A DNA stretch of 32,654 nucleotides from an uncultured Prevotella sp. (GCA_946614435.1 CAMOGW010000021.1:1-32654), one strand, 5' to 3'; counted from the first letter of the stretch, positions 13,867 to 23,599 are shown. The notes: generated by a model from the sequence alone, not told the origin. Numbers and translations are program-made.

Positions 13867-13890
13867 CAGTGAACTATAAAACTTAAAGCT

Positions 13891-15447
13891 ATGACACAAG
13901 AAAAAATGACTGAGTTACGCGAGAAGGGCCTTCAATTGATTGACAACAATGCTTATGACGAGGGCCTTCAGATGCTACGTGAGGCTGCAGAAGCCGGTGA
14001 CATTCCTTCGGTTGTTTTCATTGGCTGTCACTACTATGAGACAGAAGACGACGAAAAGGAGGCTTCCAAATGGTTCATGAAGGCCGATGAACTGTTCGAT
14101 GAAGCTGGCGAGCCTACGGACAATGAGTATATAGTCAACCTGATGATCTATTCCCATCGGTCGATGGGCGACATATACGAAGGGCGTGGAGATTATTTCA
14201 TGGCCTATATTGAATATTGTGGGGCATTCAACCTGGGTTGCCACGAAGTGCTCTACATGATGGGCAAGCTGGCTTATGATGGCTATACGACCCCTGACGG
14301 CAGTTCTGATGTGAACGAGGCACTCGACTACTGGAAGACAGGCATGGAGAGCGGCGATACAGCCTGTGAGCAGGCCTATAATGAGCATCTGATAGAACAG
14401 GTTCCTGAGATTGAAGATCCAGAGACGATTGATTTCGAGAACGGCGATTGCTACGAGGGAACTGTGAACGCCCAGGGGCAGCCCGACGGCTACGGTGTGA
14501 TGACCTACAAGAAGCAGCCCTATCACGAATGGATGAAGACCTCTGTCAGCTTCGATACCTATCGGGGTCATTGGAAAGACGGAAAGCGCGAGGGCTTCGG
14601 TCGGATGACATACTACATGAACGGCAGCGGAAGCGTCGAGTATAATGGTGAGTGGCACGATGATCAGCCTCACGGCAAGGGCAGCTTCAAGAAATACAGT
14701 TCTGTTACTGACGAGACCTATACCGGCGAGTGGCAGAACGGCAAACGTCATGGTCACGGCCACTACTACGAGCACTGGGACAAGGGCACCTTCCCTACTT
14801 TCGAGTATGATGGTGATTGGGAGAACGACTTGCAACATGGCTATGGCACCTCGAGCTCAGCCTCGCCCTATCCCTACAGTCCAAAGGATGTCTATGAAGG
14901 CGAGTGGTACGAAGGTTGCAAGCAGGGTCAGGGTACGATGCGTTTCAAGAATGGCGATGTATATGAAGGTCGCTGGTGCAACAACTTCCGTGAAGGTCAC
15001 GGCAAGCTGACCAGAGCCGACGGCACCTGGATGGAGGGTGAATGGAAGGATAACCAGCCCCAGATGGAGACCATCGTGAACAGTGAGGGCTCCGACAAGC
15101 CGATGCTGAAGCTGAAGGTCCACCGTCACGGCTTCGACTATAGTCAGACGATGGCCTGCATGCTGAAGGTCGAGGAAGGGCCTAAGAGCTTCAGCGACGT
15201 GACCTACCTGAGTGGCGACAGATTCAGTGAGTCGGAAAATACGATTATCACCATTCTCTCTTTCGACCACGACAGTGTGACTTATGAGGTGGCAGGCCGT
15301 TATTTTGAAGACTTCCAGCCGCGTCAGGATACGATCTGTCGGGGCGAGACCAAAGACTATCACCACGAGACGGAAGAGACCGCCACCATCTATGATGATG
15401 ACTACGACTACACCGTCTGTGCCCAGCTGACAATGACATGCTATTAA
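13891..15447 (+). CDS. Sel1-like and MORN-repeat protein
   Basis: This 518-residue protein has no signal peptide. Residues 10-165 form helical Sel1/TPR-like repeats (EGLQMLREAAEAGD, EASKWFMKADELF, EALDYWKTGMESGD). Residues about 185-395 contain eight MORN repeats of the type YxGxWxxxxxxGxGxxxY, including YRGHWKDGKREGFGRMTY, YNGEWHDDQPHGKG, YTGEWQNGKRHGHG and YEGEWYEGCKQGQG. The last 120 residues are acidic and of unknown fold. MORN repeats bind lipids or proteins and Sel1 repeats act as scaffolds, so this is probably an adaptor. It has its own promoter and no obvious operon partner. The codon-level regularity of the MORN block shows no decay. Confidence 0.88.
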   Translation: MTQEKMTELREKGLQLIDNNAYDEGLQMLREAAEAGDIPSVVFIGCHYYETEDDEKEASKWFMKADELFDEAGEPTDNEYIVNLMIYSHRSMGDIYEGRGDYFMAYIEYCGAFNLGCHEVLYMMGKLAYDGYTTPDGSSDVNEALDYWKTGMESGDTACEQAYNEHLIEQVPEIEDPETIDFENGDCYEGTVNAQGQPDGYGVMTYKKQPYHEWMKTSVSFDTYRGHWKDGKREGFGRMTYYMNGSGSVEYNGEWHDDQPHGKGSFKKYSSVTDETYTGEWQNGKRHGHGHYYEHWDKGTFPTFEYDGDWENDLQHGYGTSSSASPYPYSPKDVYEGEWYEGCKQGQGTMRFKNGDVYEGRWCNNFREGHGKLTRADGTWMEGEWKDNQPQMETIVNSEGSDKPMLKLKVHRHGFDYSQTMACMLKVEEGPKSFSDVTYLSGDRFSESENTIITILSFDHDSVTYEVAGRYFEDFQPRQDTICRGETKDYHHETEETATIYDDDYDYTVCAQLTMTCY

Positions 15448-15486
15448 AAACGCATGCCGGAAGTGTGTTTTATTAAAATTAATGTG

Positions 15487-15494
15487 TACCTTTG
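15487..15494 (+). promoter_or_regulatory. -7 box of the pyrK-pyrD operon
   Basis: TACCTTTG matches TAnnTTTG. The TTG inside it (15492) is in frame with pyrK, but a start there would overlap the promoter, so ATG 15531 is the real start, leaving a leader of about 30 bases. Confidence 0.65.
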
Positions 15495-15530
15495 CACCAT
15501 ATAACAGAAAAAGAACAAAGGATTTTCAGT

Positions 15531-16376
15531 ATGAAGAAGTATGTCCTTGACCTGACGGTGAAGTCGGTAGAGCGGTTGCACGAGCGCTATGTGTTGGTCA
15601 AACTGACCGATAGCAACCCTTTGCCTGAGATGCTGCCAGGTCAGTTTGTAGAAGTGCGTGTCGACGGCTCGCTCTCAACATTTCTTCGCCGTCCGATTTC
15701 CATCAATTTTGTTGATTATGACAGGAATGAATTGTGGCTGCTGGTGGCTACGATAGGCGAAGGCACGCGACGCATGGGCGAGCTGAAGGCAGGCGAGGTG
15801 CTGAACTGCATGTTGCCGTTGGGCAATGGGTTTAGGATTCAAAGCGGGGAAACCGCTTTGCACACTAATGGGGAAACCGCTTTGCACACTAATGGGAAAG
15901 CCGCTTCGCATGCGCATCTGCTTGTTGGGGGAGGCGTGGGTGTGGCTCCGCTGCTCTATCTGGGGGCCTGTCTGAAGCGGGAAGGCGTTGAGCCGACGTT
16001 TCTGCTGGGTGCCCGCACGAAGAACGACTTGCTCCTGCTCGATGAGTTCAGAAAGTATGGTCGTGTGCTCGTGACCACAGAGGATGGCTCTGAGGGTGAG
16101 CGTGGATTCGTGACCAATCATAGCGTGCTGCAGGAAGAACGGTTCGGGCTCATCCAGTGCTGTGGCCCAACCCCGATGATGAAGGCGGTGGCGCGTTACG
16201 CCCGTCAGTCGCATACCGAGTGCGAGGTCTCGTTAGAGAACCTGATGGCCTGCGGACTGGGTGCCTGCCTGTGCTGCGTGGAGAAGGTCAGAGGCGATGA
16301 AGACCAGCCGACCAATGTGTGTGTGTGTAAAGAAGGACCCGTGTTTAATATCAACAGACTATTATGGCAAGATTAG
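15531..16376 (+). CDS. pyrK: dihydroorotate dehydrogenase electron-transfer subunit
   Basis: PyrK passes electrons from the class 1B dihydroorotate dehydrogenase to NAD+ using FAD and a 2Fe-2S cluster. The FAD-binding beta-barrel is in the N-terminal 100 residues ([19 protein letters not shown]). The nucleotide-binding part begins near [19 protein letters not shown] and includes [11 protein letters not shown]. The cluster ligands lie in [15 protein letters not shown] and the later CVCKEGP. The 281-residue product is slightly long because residues 106-129 consist of a tandem GETALHTN repeat plus a diverged third copy, between the FAD and NAD domains. It overlaps pyrD by 13 bases, as expected for subunits made in equal amounts. 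Confidence 0.95.
   Translation: MKKYVLDLTVKSVERLHERYVLVKLTDSNPLPEMLPGQFVEVRVDGSLSTFLRRPISINFVDYDRNELWLLVATIGEGTRRMGELKAGEVLNCMLPLGNGFRIQSGETALHTNGETALHTNGKAASHAHLLVGGGVGVAPLLYLGACLKREGVEPTFLLGARTKNDLLLLDEFRKYGRVLVTTEDGSEGERGFVTNHSVLQEERFGLIQCCGPTPMMKAVARYARQSHTECEVSLENLMACGLGACLCCVEKVRGDEDQPTNVCVCKEGPVFNINRLLWQD
15846..15917 (+). repeat. 24-bp tandem repeat within pyrK
   Basis: Two identical 24-base units (15846-15869 and 15870-15893) encode GETALHTN twice. A third, diverged unit (15894-15917) encodes GKAASHAH. The unit length is a multiple of three, so copy-number changes keep the frame and only alter linker length. Confidence 0.85.
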
Positions 16377-17272
16377 ACGTACACATAAAAGACCTTCACC
16401 TGAAGAATCCTGTGATGACGGCCTCCGGCACGTTTGGCTACGGACTGGAGTTTCAAGACTTCGTGTCGCTCGACCAGATAGGCGGCATCATCGTGAAGGG
16501 CACTACGCTGAAGCCTCGTGAAGGCAATGACTATCCGCGCATGGCCGAGACCCCAATGGGTATGCTCAACTGCGTGGGGTTGCAGAACAAAGGAGTTGAC
16601 TACTTCTGTGAGCACATCTATCCGCAGATAAAGGATATCGACACCAACATGATTGTAAACGTGAGCGGTTCCTCGCCCGACGACTATGCCGAGTGTGCAG
16701 CGCGTATTGATGCGCTCGACAAGATCCCTGCCATCGAGCTGAACATATCCTGTCCTAACGTGAAGGATGGCGGCATGGCCTTTGGCGTGACCTGCGCAGG
16801 AGCCGAGAGTGTGGTCAGGGCTGTTCGTGAGCGTTATCACAAGACACTCATTGTGAAGCTCTCGCCCAACGTGACCAACATCTCAGAGATAGCCAAGAGT
16901 GTAGAGGCTGCTGGTGCCGATGCCGTGTCGCTCATCAATACGCTGATGGGCATGGCCGTCGATATAGAGAAGCGCAAGAAGGTGCTCTCCATTGGTACAG
17001 GTGGACTGAGCGGTCCCTGCGTCAAGCCGGTGGCGCTCCGAATGGTCTATCAGGTGGCTCACAGCGTGAACATCCCCGTCATTGGCCTGGGAGGCATCAT
17101 GACTGCCGAGGATGCGCTTGAGTTCATCATGTGTGGTGCAACTGCCATTGAGATTGGAACAGCCAACTTCATTGATCCTGCTGTCACTGTCAAGGTGCGC
17201 GACGGTATCAATGACTGGCTCGACCGTCACGGTTGTCAGTCGGTAGAAGAGATTATCGGTGCAATATCGTAA
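16364..17272 (+). CDS. pyrD: dihydroorotate dehydrogenase, class 1B catalytic subunit
   Basis: This 302-residue FMN enzyme oxidises dihydroorotate to orotate in pyrimidine synthesis. The TIM-barrel landmarks are present: [14 protein letters not shown], the substrate loop [13 protein letters not shown], the catalytic cysteine in [34 protein letters not shown], and the FMN-phosphate site GTGGLSGP with IPVIGLGGI. Cysteine rather than serine at the active site, and pairing with pyrK, place it in class 1B. The start overlaps the pyrK end by 13 bases. The exported lyase gene follows after 34 bases on the same strand without a terminator, so some read-through is possible. Confidence 0.96.
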   Translation: MARLDVHIKDLHLKNPVMTASGTFGYGLEFQDFVSLDQIGGIIVKGTTLKPREGNDYPRMAETPMGMLNCVGLQNKGVDYFCEHIYPQIKDIDTNMIVNVSGSSPDDYAECAARIDALDKIPAIELNISCPNVKDGGMAFGVTCAGAESVVRAVRERYHKTLIVKLSPNVTNISEIAKSVEAAGADAVSLINTLMGMAVDIEKRKKVLSIGTGGLSGPCVKPVALRMVYQVAHSVNIPVIGLGGIMTAEDALEFIMCGATAIEIGTANFIDPAVTVKVRDGINDWLDRHGCQSVEEIIGAIS

Positions 17273-17306
17273 TTACTGTATAACTAAAACTAATTTAACT
17301 TTAACA

Positions 17307-20300
17307 ATGAAAGCAAAATTACTTCTTTCTGTGATGTTGCTGGCAGGCAGTCTCTCGATGAGTGCCCAGCAACTGGCCTTCCCAGGCGCACAGGGATGGG
17401 GCCGCTTTGCCACGGGCGGACGCTCAGGCACGGTGTACCATGTGACTAACCTGAACGATTCAGGTACGGGTTCGCTTCGCGATGCCGTGAGTCAGCCTAA
17501 CCGCATCGTGGTGTTCGACGTGAGTGGCGTCATTCGCATCAACTCGCGCATAACTTTTGCCAAGAACCTCTATGTGGCTGGTCAGACCGCACCGGGCGAG
17601 GGCATCACGGTCTATGGTGACGGTGTGTCGTTCTCGGGTGCCGACAACATCATCGTGCGCTATCTGCGTGTTCGAATGGGTGCCGTGGGCTCGAAGGATA
17701 AGGACTGTGCCGGTATTGCCAACGGTCAGAACATGATCTTCGACCACTGTTCGTTTGCATGGGGACAGGACGAGAACTTCTCCATCAACTGGGACAGCAA
17801 GGGAACGGCTCCGCAGAACATCACGCTCATGAACTCAATCGTGGGACAGGGATTGATGACGCACTCGGCTGGTGGACTGATGCAGGCCGACAATATCACG
17901 CTCTACCGCATACTGCTGGTAGATAACTCTACGCGTAACTTCAAGGTGAAGGGCGTGAACCAGTATGTGAACAACCTGGTGTATAACTGGAAGAATGCAG
18001 CCTATAACATGGGTGGCGACTCGCAGGGTACGAGCTATGTGAACATTGAGAACAACTTGTTCATCAACGGCCCGGCTGTGGGTGGCAATGGTCTGACTGG
18101 CGGTAACAGCGACTTCCACTTCTATGGCAACGACAACTGGCAGGATGCCAACCGTGACGGAGTCTTTAATCCGACGCTCTTCACGGGCGACGGTGGAGGC
18201 GACCGCCAGGCGCAGCCCTACGCTTATCCTGAACTGGAGAAGTGGGGTGGAAAGGATCTGATAGAGAAGCTGCTGCCCACGGTGGGTGCTTCGCTGCCTT
18301 ACCGCGATCTGGCCGACTGCTACATGGTGGACGAGGTGCTCAGCTTCGGCAAGAAGGGCAAGCTGATCACGAACGAGAACGAACTGCCTATAGGTGTGCC
18401 GACATCTTGGAGCTGGTTCGCAGGTTCGAAGCCTCTGGATAGCGATGGCGACGGCATGCCCGACGAGTGGGAGGTGGACAATGCGACTGATCCGCAGAAA
18501 GACGATGCCATGGTGCTTCGCGACAATGGTTATACCAATATAGAAAACTATATCAACAGCATCACGATTGACGACCGTCAGTACTTCCTGCGTGCTCCCT
18601 TGATGCTGTCGCTCGAATCATCGACCACCAACAGCCTCACACTGGCTTGGGCCGACTATAGTGACAACGAGGATGGCTTTATAGTGGAGATGAAGAAGGA
18701 CGGAGCCTTTGCCGAGGTGGGCCGCACGGCTGCCAATGCTACTTCGTTTACGATTACCGATGCCTCGCTGCTGCCTGGCAAGCCATACGAGGTGCGTGTG
18801 TGTGCCTTTGATGCTAAGGGCAAGTCGGCCTATACCGCCACTCTCACTGTGAAGACCCGTCCTGAGCAGGCCGACATCATAGATGCCGAGACGTTCACTG
18901 GCACAGGAGAGGGCGAGTGGCTGATCAACCCCACGGAAGATCAGGTCATCACTTTGACGGAGCCTACTCCGAAGACGGCAGTCGTCGTGCGCAGCGATGC
19001 TCATGTCACACTCAATGGTACTGGCTATGTGAGTGGTTCTGCCTCGATGAACAAGACGGGCGAGGGCACTTTCACCGTGGTTACCGATCAGCAGTATGAG
19101 GGCGCTACGGTGCTGCACAAAGGCGTGTATGAGTTCTCGTCGCTGAAGAACGGCGGTGTGGCCAGCGCACTGGGCATGAGTCAGGAGTTTGCTCAGAACT
19201 GGGTGATGGACGGCGGTGTCTATAAGTACACAGGTGCCACGACATCGACCAACCGTTCGGCAAAGCTCTACGACAATACAGAGCTGAACATTGCCAACAG
19301 CGCTGCCGTCGTGACCATGAACGGCAGTATTGAGGGAACGGGCAACTTCGAAGTTGGAGGTGCCGGAACCATCGCAGTGAATACGACCGACTTCTTCAAA
19401 TTCGATGGCAATCTTGTGATGAAGGGCGCTACGCTCAAGCTGAATTCGAAGGATGTCTCAGACAATGGCATTGGCTCGGCTTCTAAACTTGTGATGCAGG
19501 GCGGTACGTTTACGACCGTCGGCAAGAACGAGTCGAGCGTTACCTATAACTTCCCCATCGAGGTGCCCGAGGATGCAACAGGTACCGTGCAGTTCGATCT
19601 CTGGAACACGAACAAATGTACTGTCACGGGTCATGGCACGCTCCAGTGGGGTGTAACCTATCTGCGTGAGTATATTGAGGGCAACTGGGACGGCTTCACT
19701 GGCAAACTGATTATTAAGCCCTTCGGCAACAACGGCAGCAACCGTCAGTTTGCCATCCGCAACGGAGTTGGCATCAAGAATGCTACCATCGAACTGAAGA
19801 GTGGAGCAGCCATCAACGGTGCCAAGAACGAATCGACCTATTATCTGGGTGGTCTGTCGGGTGATGCCGGTTCTTATCTGGCTGGCTTCAACGTGAAGGC
19901 GAAGGGTAGCGGCACATGGATCGTTGGCGGTGCCAACACCGATGAGACTTTCCGTGGCGTGATCAACAACAACGATCAGGCTGGCTCGCATCCCGGTACC
20001 ACCTCTATTGAGAAACAGGGTTCGGGCGACTGGCGCTTGACGGGCAACAACGTGTATAGCGGCACGACGATTGTCTCTAAAGGTCGGCTCATTGTCAACG
20101 GCTCCCACACCGGAACCGGAGCCGTCACGGTGCGTACTGGTGCAACACTTGCCGGTTCAGGCACGCTGGCAGCGGCAACGACCATTAATACAGGTGCTAA
20201 TCTGCAGGCTGGCGATACACTCGTCAATGGTCGCGGACTGACCTTCAACAGCACGTTGAAGCTCAACGGAACAGCCACACTGAACGTGCTGGCCAACCGT

Positions 20301-21260
20301 ACAACATGTAACACTATCACGCTGAAAGGCATTACCACTATCAGCAACAGTGCTGTGCTACAGCTGAATGAGGGTGAGGCATTCGAAGAGGCTCCCTATA
20401 AGGATACCGAGTATAAGATATTCAATCTCTCAGGCGGCTCTATTGTTGGCTCGTTTGCCGAGATTCAGCCTGCTACTCCTGGCGAGGGTCAGACGTGGGA
20501 CACTACTGAGCTCTATAGCAAGGGCGTGCTGAAGGTTGTAGGCGGTGAAGAGAAGCCCGGTGGCGATACCCCCACACCTGAGCCCGTGGGCGATACGAAG
20601 ACGGCTTTGCTGGCATGGGGCAACATGGTGGCAAAGAGCTATGACAACAGTGGCGTGAACAACATGATGGAAGGTGCAGCCAACGATGAGGCTCAGGGCT
20701 TCTCACTGGTCTGCACGGGTAATCTGGCCAAGGCATACAGCTCTGCCGGCACTCCCAAGCTGAAGATTCCCTATAAGGATGAGGTGCTGGATCGTACAGC
20801 AATCAAACTCTCTAACGGAGCTCAGAACACGGTGTTCATGCCCGAAGGCGCCAAGGCTACGAAGGTGACATTCTACAGCGTCACGGGTACAAACTCTTCT
20901 GACCGCACCAGCTGGTGGAAGGAAGTGGCTGGCGTGGCTTACACCGAGGAGACAGCTCCTGCCACTATCGATCTCTATGCCCCACGCGACAACCCCAATG
21001 CCATCACTTATACGTTGCAGAATGTGCCTGATAAGTTCACTTTCACCAATACGGGTGAGCAGCAGTGTGTCATTCTCTACATCGAGTATCACTTCGGTGG
21101 TTCCAATGGTATTGAGAGCGTGAATCTCAGTCAGCCGCTGCGCACCGAGTACTACACACTCAACGGTGCTCGCGTGGCAGCTCCTGGCAAGGGCATGTAT
21201 CTGGTTCGCATGACGATGCCCGACGGTAAGACAGAGACCCGCAAGGTCGCTTTCAAGTGA
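17307..21260 (+). CDS. exported multidomain pectate-lyase-like protein
   Basis: This is a 1317-residue secreted protein. Approximate order: signal peptide (1-21, ending SMSAQ); PL1-type parallel beta-helix lyase domain (22-370) with AFPGAQGWGRFATGGR, GQTAPGEGITV, NIIVRYLRVRMG and DHCSFAWGQDENFSI; a calcium-binding DSDGDGMPDEW motif (377-387); fibronectin type III domain (431-521); autotransporter-type beta-strand repeats (530-1058, for example TGNNVYSGTTIVSKGRLIVN); a Pro/Gly/Thr linker; a carbohydrate-module-like region (1100-1270); and a C-terminal sorting-like segment (YYTLNGARVAAPGKGMYLV) similar to type IX secretion signals. It probably cuts pectin-like polysaccharide at the cell surface. 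ATG 17307 precedes the signal peptide directly; the in-frame GTG at 17259 lies within pyrD. Substrate is inferred, not proven. A near-match box TAACTTTA (17296-17303) lies too close for confidence. Confidence 0.88.
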   Translation: MKAKLLLSVMLLAGSLSMSAQQLAFPGAQGWGRFATGGRSGTVYHVTNLNDSGTGSLRDAVSQPNRIVVFDVSGVIRINSRITFAKNLYVAGQTAPGEGITVYGDGVSFSGADNIIVRYLRVRMGAVGSKDKDCAGIANGQNMIFDHCSFAWGQDENFSINWDSKGTAPQNITLMNSIVGQGLMTHSAGGLMQADNITLYRILLVDNSTRNFKVKGVNQYVNNLVYNWKNAAYNMGGDSQGTSYVNIENNLFINGPAVGGNGLTGGNSDFHFYGNDNWQDANRDGVFNPTLFTGDGGGDRQAQPYAYPELEKWGGKDLIEKLLPTVGASLPYRDLADCYMVDEVLSFGKKGKLITNENELPIGVPTSWSWFAGSKPLDSDGDGMPDEWEVDNATDPQKDDAMVLRDNGYTNIENYINSITIDDRQYFLRAPLMLSLESSTTNSLTLAWADYSDNEDGFIVEMKKDGAFAEVGRTAANATSFTITDASLLPGKPYEVRVCAFDAKGKSAYTATLTVKTRPEQADIIDAETFTGTGEGEWLINPTEDQVITLTEPTPKTAVVVRSDAHVTLNGTGYVSGSASMNKTGEGTFTVVTDQQYEGATVLHKGVYEFSSLKNGGVASALGMSQEFAQNWVMDGGVYKYTGATTSTNRSAKLYDNTELNIANSAAVVTMNGSIEGTGNFEVGGAGTIAVNTTDFFKFDGNLVMKGATLKLNSKDVSDNGIGSASKLVMQGGTFTTVGKNESSVTYNFPIEVPEDATGTVQFDLWNTNKCTVTGHGTLQWGVTYLREYIEGNWDGFTGKLIIKPFGNNGSNRQFAIRNGVGIKNATIELKSGAAINGAKNESTYYLGGLSGDAGSYLAGFNVKAKGSGTWIVGGANTDETFRGVINNNDQAGSHPGTTSIEKQGSGDWRLTGNNVYSGTTIVSKGRLIVNGSHTGTGAVTVRTGATLAGSGTLAAATTINTGANLQAGDTLVNGRGLTFNSTLKLNGTATLNVLANRTTCNTITLKGITTISNSAVLQLNEGEAFEEAPYKDTEYKIFNLSGGSIVGSFAEIQPATPGEGQTWDTTELYSKGVLKVVGGEEKPGGDTPTPEPVGDTKTALLAWGNMVAKSYDNSGVNNMMEGAANDEAQGFSLVCTGNLAKAYSSAGTPKLKIPYKDEVLDRTAIKLSNGAQNTVFMPEGAKATKVTFYSVTGTNSSDRTSWWKEVAGVAYTEETAPATIDLYAPRDNPNAITYTLQNVPDKFTFTNTGEQQCVILYIEYHFGGSNGIESVNLSQPLRTEYYTLNGARVAAPGKGMYLVRMTMPDGKTETRKVAFK

Positions 21261-21291
21261 TTTTTGAGTTCCCTGCGAGGGAAAAGAAATG

Positions 21292-21331
21292 AAGCGCGCT
21301 GTCCCGATAAAGGGAGAGCGCGCTTTCTTTT
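21292..21331 (+). terminator. intrinsic terminator after the lyase gene
   Basis: AAGCGCGCT (21292-21300) pairs with AGCGCGCTT (21317-21325), and the inner TCCC/GGGA extends the stem around a short loop. A T-rich run follows (TTTCTTTTTT). It is the strongest terminator in the window. Confidence 0.9.
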
Positions 21332-21333
21332 TT

Positions 21334-21378
21334 GAGAGCTCGGAGAGCTCCGAGTCCTCCGAGCTCTCTGAGTTCTCA
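21334..21378. repeat. intergenic 9-bp repeat hairpin abutting a permease stop
   Basis: Units like GAGAGCTCG, GAGAGCTCC, GAGTCCTCC and GAGCTCTCT follow one another. The first and last parts are complementary: GAGAGCTCGGAG (21334-21345) and CTCCGAGCTCTC (21357-21368), a 12-bp stem with an 11-base loop. The block ends exactly at the stop codon of the minus-strand permease. It is the same repeat type as the (xSE)9 block in aat. Confidence 0.75.
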
Positions 21379-22458
21379 GCTATTCTTCTTATAGCTTTTC
21401 ACGGCCCAAACTGCCATGAGCGAGGAGATGGCGAAGAGGGCTCCCACTTGGTGAGCAATGCTCTGGAAAGTGCCGCCGCGCACAAACACAGTGCGGATGG
21501 CATCAATGAAATAGTGCATGGGATTCACGTAGGTGGTGGCATAAGCCCATGATGGCATGGAGCGGGTGGGGGTGAAGAGACCGCTGAGCAACAGCATGCA
21601 CACCACGAAGAACCACATCACCAGAATGGCCTGTTGCATGGTGTCGGAATAGTTGGAAATGATCAGTCCCAGACTGCTGAAAAACAGTGCCAGCAACATG
21701 GCGATGAGATAGACCAGCCAGAGGGACCCCTGACACGAGATGCCATAGACAAGCCATGACAGAAACAGGCACACCGTGATCAGGAACAAAGCAATGAGCC
21801 AGTAGGGCACCAGCTTGGCAAAGATGAAAGCCCACTTCGAAACGGGTGTGACATTGATTTGTTCGATGGTTCCGCTTTCCTTTTCGCCCACAATGTTCAG
21901 TGCCGGTAGGAAGCCGGTCATGAGCATCATCAGAATGGCAAAGAGTGCAGGAATCATGAACACCTTGTAGTTCAAATTCTTGTTATATAGAAACAATGTG
22001 GAAATGCGCGATTGTATAGCTGCAGCTGAGGGAGCTGCATGAGCAGTGACAATTTGCGCCATATAGGCAGAGCCCATCCCTCCTTTAGTGCCGTTCACGG
22101 CATTGGCAGCAATGAGCACCTGAGGTTGCCTACCGCGCATCATGTCGCGGCTATAGTCTTGGGGAATGATCAGTACGATGTCGGTCTTCGATGTTTCTAT
22201 CTTCTGGAGGGCAGCCTTGTAGGAAGGTTGCACACCGTTGAAAATGAAGTAGTTGCTGGCCTCAATGCTGTGCAGCAGTTGCTGCGAGAGGGTAGAATGG
22301 TCGTTGTCCACCACATCTACACGAATGTTCTTCACCTCCATGTTCATCACCCAGGGCATGACACACATCATGACGATGGGGAAAGCCAGAATCAGGCGCG
22401 GCAGAAATACATTGCGTCGTATCTGGAGGAACTCTTTCTGTAGGAGAAACTTTATCAT
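21376..22458 (-). CDS. ABC-2 type permease, second of the export operon
   Basis: This 360-residue inner-membrane subunit resembles YbhR/YhhJ. It has one N-terminal membrane segment, a long periplasmic domain (about 45-175, with DHSTLSQQLLHSIEASNYF), then five membrane helices in the second half, including MIPALFAILMMLMTGFLPAL. The conserved EKESGTIEQINVTPVSKW segment of ABC-2 permeases is present and contacts the ATPase. It is the last gene of the five-gene operon, 53 bases after its paralogue. The two permeases probably form a heterodimer. The substrate is unknown. Confidence 0.9.
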   Translation of the reverse strand: MIKFLLQKEFLQIRRNVFLPRLILAFPIVMMCVMPWVMNMEVKNIRVDVVDNDHSTLSQQLLHSIEASNYFIFNGVQPSYKAALQKIETSKTDIVLIIPQDYSRDMMRGRQPQVLIAANAVNGTKGGMGSAYMAQIVTAHAAPSAAAIQSRISTLFLYNKNLNYKVFMIPALFAILMMLMTGFLPALNIVGEKESGTIEQINVTPVSKWAFIFAKLVPYWLIALFLITVCLFLSWLVYGISCQGSLWLVYLIAMLLALFFSSLGLIISNYSDTMQQAILVMWFFVVCMLLLSGLFTPTRSMPSWAYATTYVNPMHYFIDAIRTVFVRGGTFQSIAHQVGALFAISSLMAVWAVKSYKKNS

Positions 22459-22511
22459 GGTTGCGTTCTTTTTTGTTTTCTTTTGTTGTCTTGTGGCAGT
22501 GTTCTTCCCTT

Positions 22512-23570
22512 CTATTCCAGTCTCACTTTGAATTTTGCCAGTGCTACGGTGAGCAGGAAGAGTGTCATGCCTGTGAGGATGGCCACCTCGCGCAGCACCT
22601 CTCCGATGCCCACGCCCATGATCATCAGTTTACGCATGGCTTCGATGTAGTAGCGAGGTGGAATGACGGCTGCCACATATTGCAGGATCTCAGGCATCGA
22701 CTCTACGGGGAAGAGCATTCCTGAGAGCATGACGATGGGCATCAGCAGCACCATCGCCGAGAGTAGTAGCGCCACCAGCTGACTGTCGGCTATATTGGAG
22801 ATGAGCAGTCCCAACGACAAGGCCAGCAGAATATAGACACCGCTGACAGCGAATATCCAGAAGAGCGAACCCTGCAAAGGCACGTCGAGCACGAAGCGCG
22901 ACATGAGCAGTATGGAGCAGAGAATGCCGAAGGCGAGCACCAGATAAGGGATGGCCTTTGCCACGATAATCATCAGGGGCTTGATGGGCGACACGAGTAG
23001 CACTTCCATCGTGCCTTTCTCCTTCTCGCGAACGATGGAGATAGATGTCATCATGGCACATACCAGCATGAGCAGCATGCCCATGATGGCCGGAACGAAG
23101 TTATAGGCCGACTTCATTTGTGGATTGTAGAGCATTTTAGAGTTGACCAATCCCCCTTCCATGTTCATGATGACGCTGGTGGCATAGTTCGTCCATTGCT
23201 GTGCCATGTTGGGGTCGGCTCCGTCAACGATGAACTGTATGCCTGAATGTTTCGAGGCAAAATCCTGTGCGAAGACAACGGCCATGTCGGCTTTCTGATT
23301 CCTTATCAGTCGCTCGGCTTCTTGTGGTGAGGCCACGCATGCCGTGATGGTGAAGTATTCTGAGGCAGCCAGTCGGTCGATGACCTGTTGCGTGAGGTGG
23401 TCGGTCTGCGAGGTGACCACCACCGTGCGCACATTCTTCACGTCGGTGCTGATGGCAAATCCGAAGAGCAACATCAGCGCCACGGGCATGCCGAAGAGAA
23501 TGAGCATCGTGCGGCTGTCGCGTAGGATGTGTCGTGCCTCTTTTATGACGAATGATATGAATTGTTTCAT
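22512..23570 (-). CDS. ABC-2 type permease, first of the export operon
   Basis: This 352-residue membrane protein resembles YbhS. Its layout matches the next gene: an N-terminal membrane segment (MLILFGMPVALMLLFGFAI), a periplasmic domain with RTVVVTSQTDHLTQQVIDRL, the coupling segment EKEKGTMEVLLVSPIKP, and five C-terminal helices. Similarity to the downstream permease along the whole length indicates an old duplication. It lies 29 bases after the ATPase gene. Confidence 0.9.
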   Translation of the reverse strand: MKQFISFVIKEARHILRDSRTMLILFGMPVALMLLFGFAISTDVKNVRTVVVTSQTDHLTQQVIDRLAASEYFTITACVASPQEAERLIRNQKADMAVVFAQDFASKHSGIQFIVDGADPNMAQQWTNYATSVIMNMEGGLVNSKMLYNPQMKSAYNFVPAIMGMLLMLVCAMMTSISIVREKEKGTMEVLLVSPIKPLMIIVAKAIPYLVLAFGILCSILLMSRFVLDVPLQGSLFWIFAVSGVYILLALSLGLLISNIADSQLVALLLSAMVLLMPIVMLSGMLFPVESMPEILQYVAAVIPPRYYIEAMRKLMIMGVGIGEVLREVAILTGMTLFLLTVALAKFKVRLE

Positions 23571-23599
23571 ATTCTTTTTCTTTGATTACTCATGATTCA

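Noticed and set aside
13975..14838. 287-codon minus-strand frame opposite the MORN gene
   Set aside because: It mirrors the regular MORN codon pattern; a hydrophobic, motif-free product without promoter.
17259..17306. GTG 17259 as start of the lyase gene
   Set aside because: It lies within pyrD and would put 16 polar residues in front of a good signal peptide; ATG 17307 fits better.
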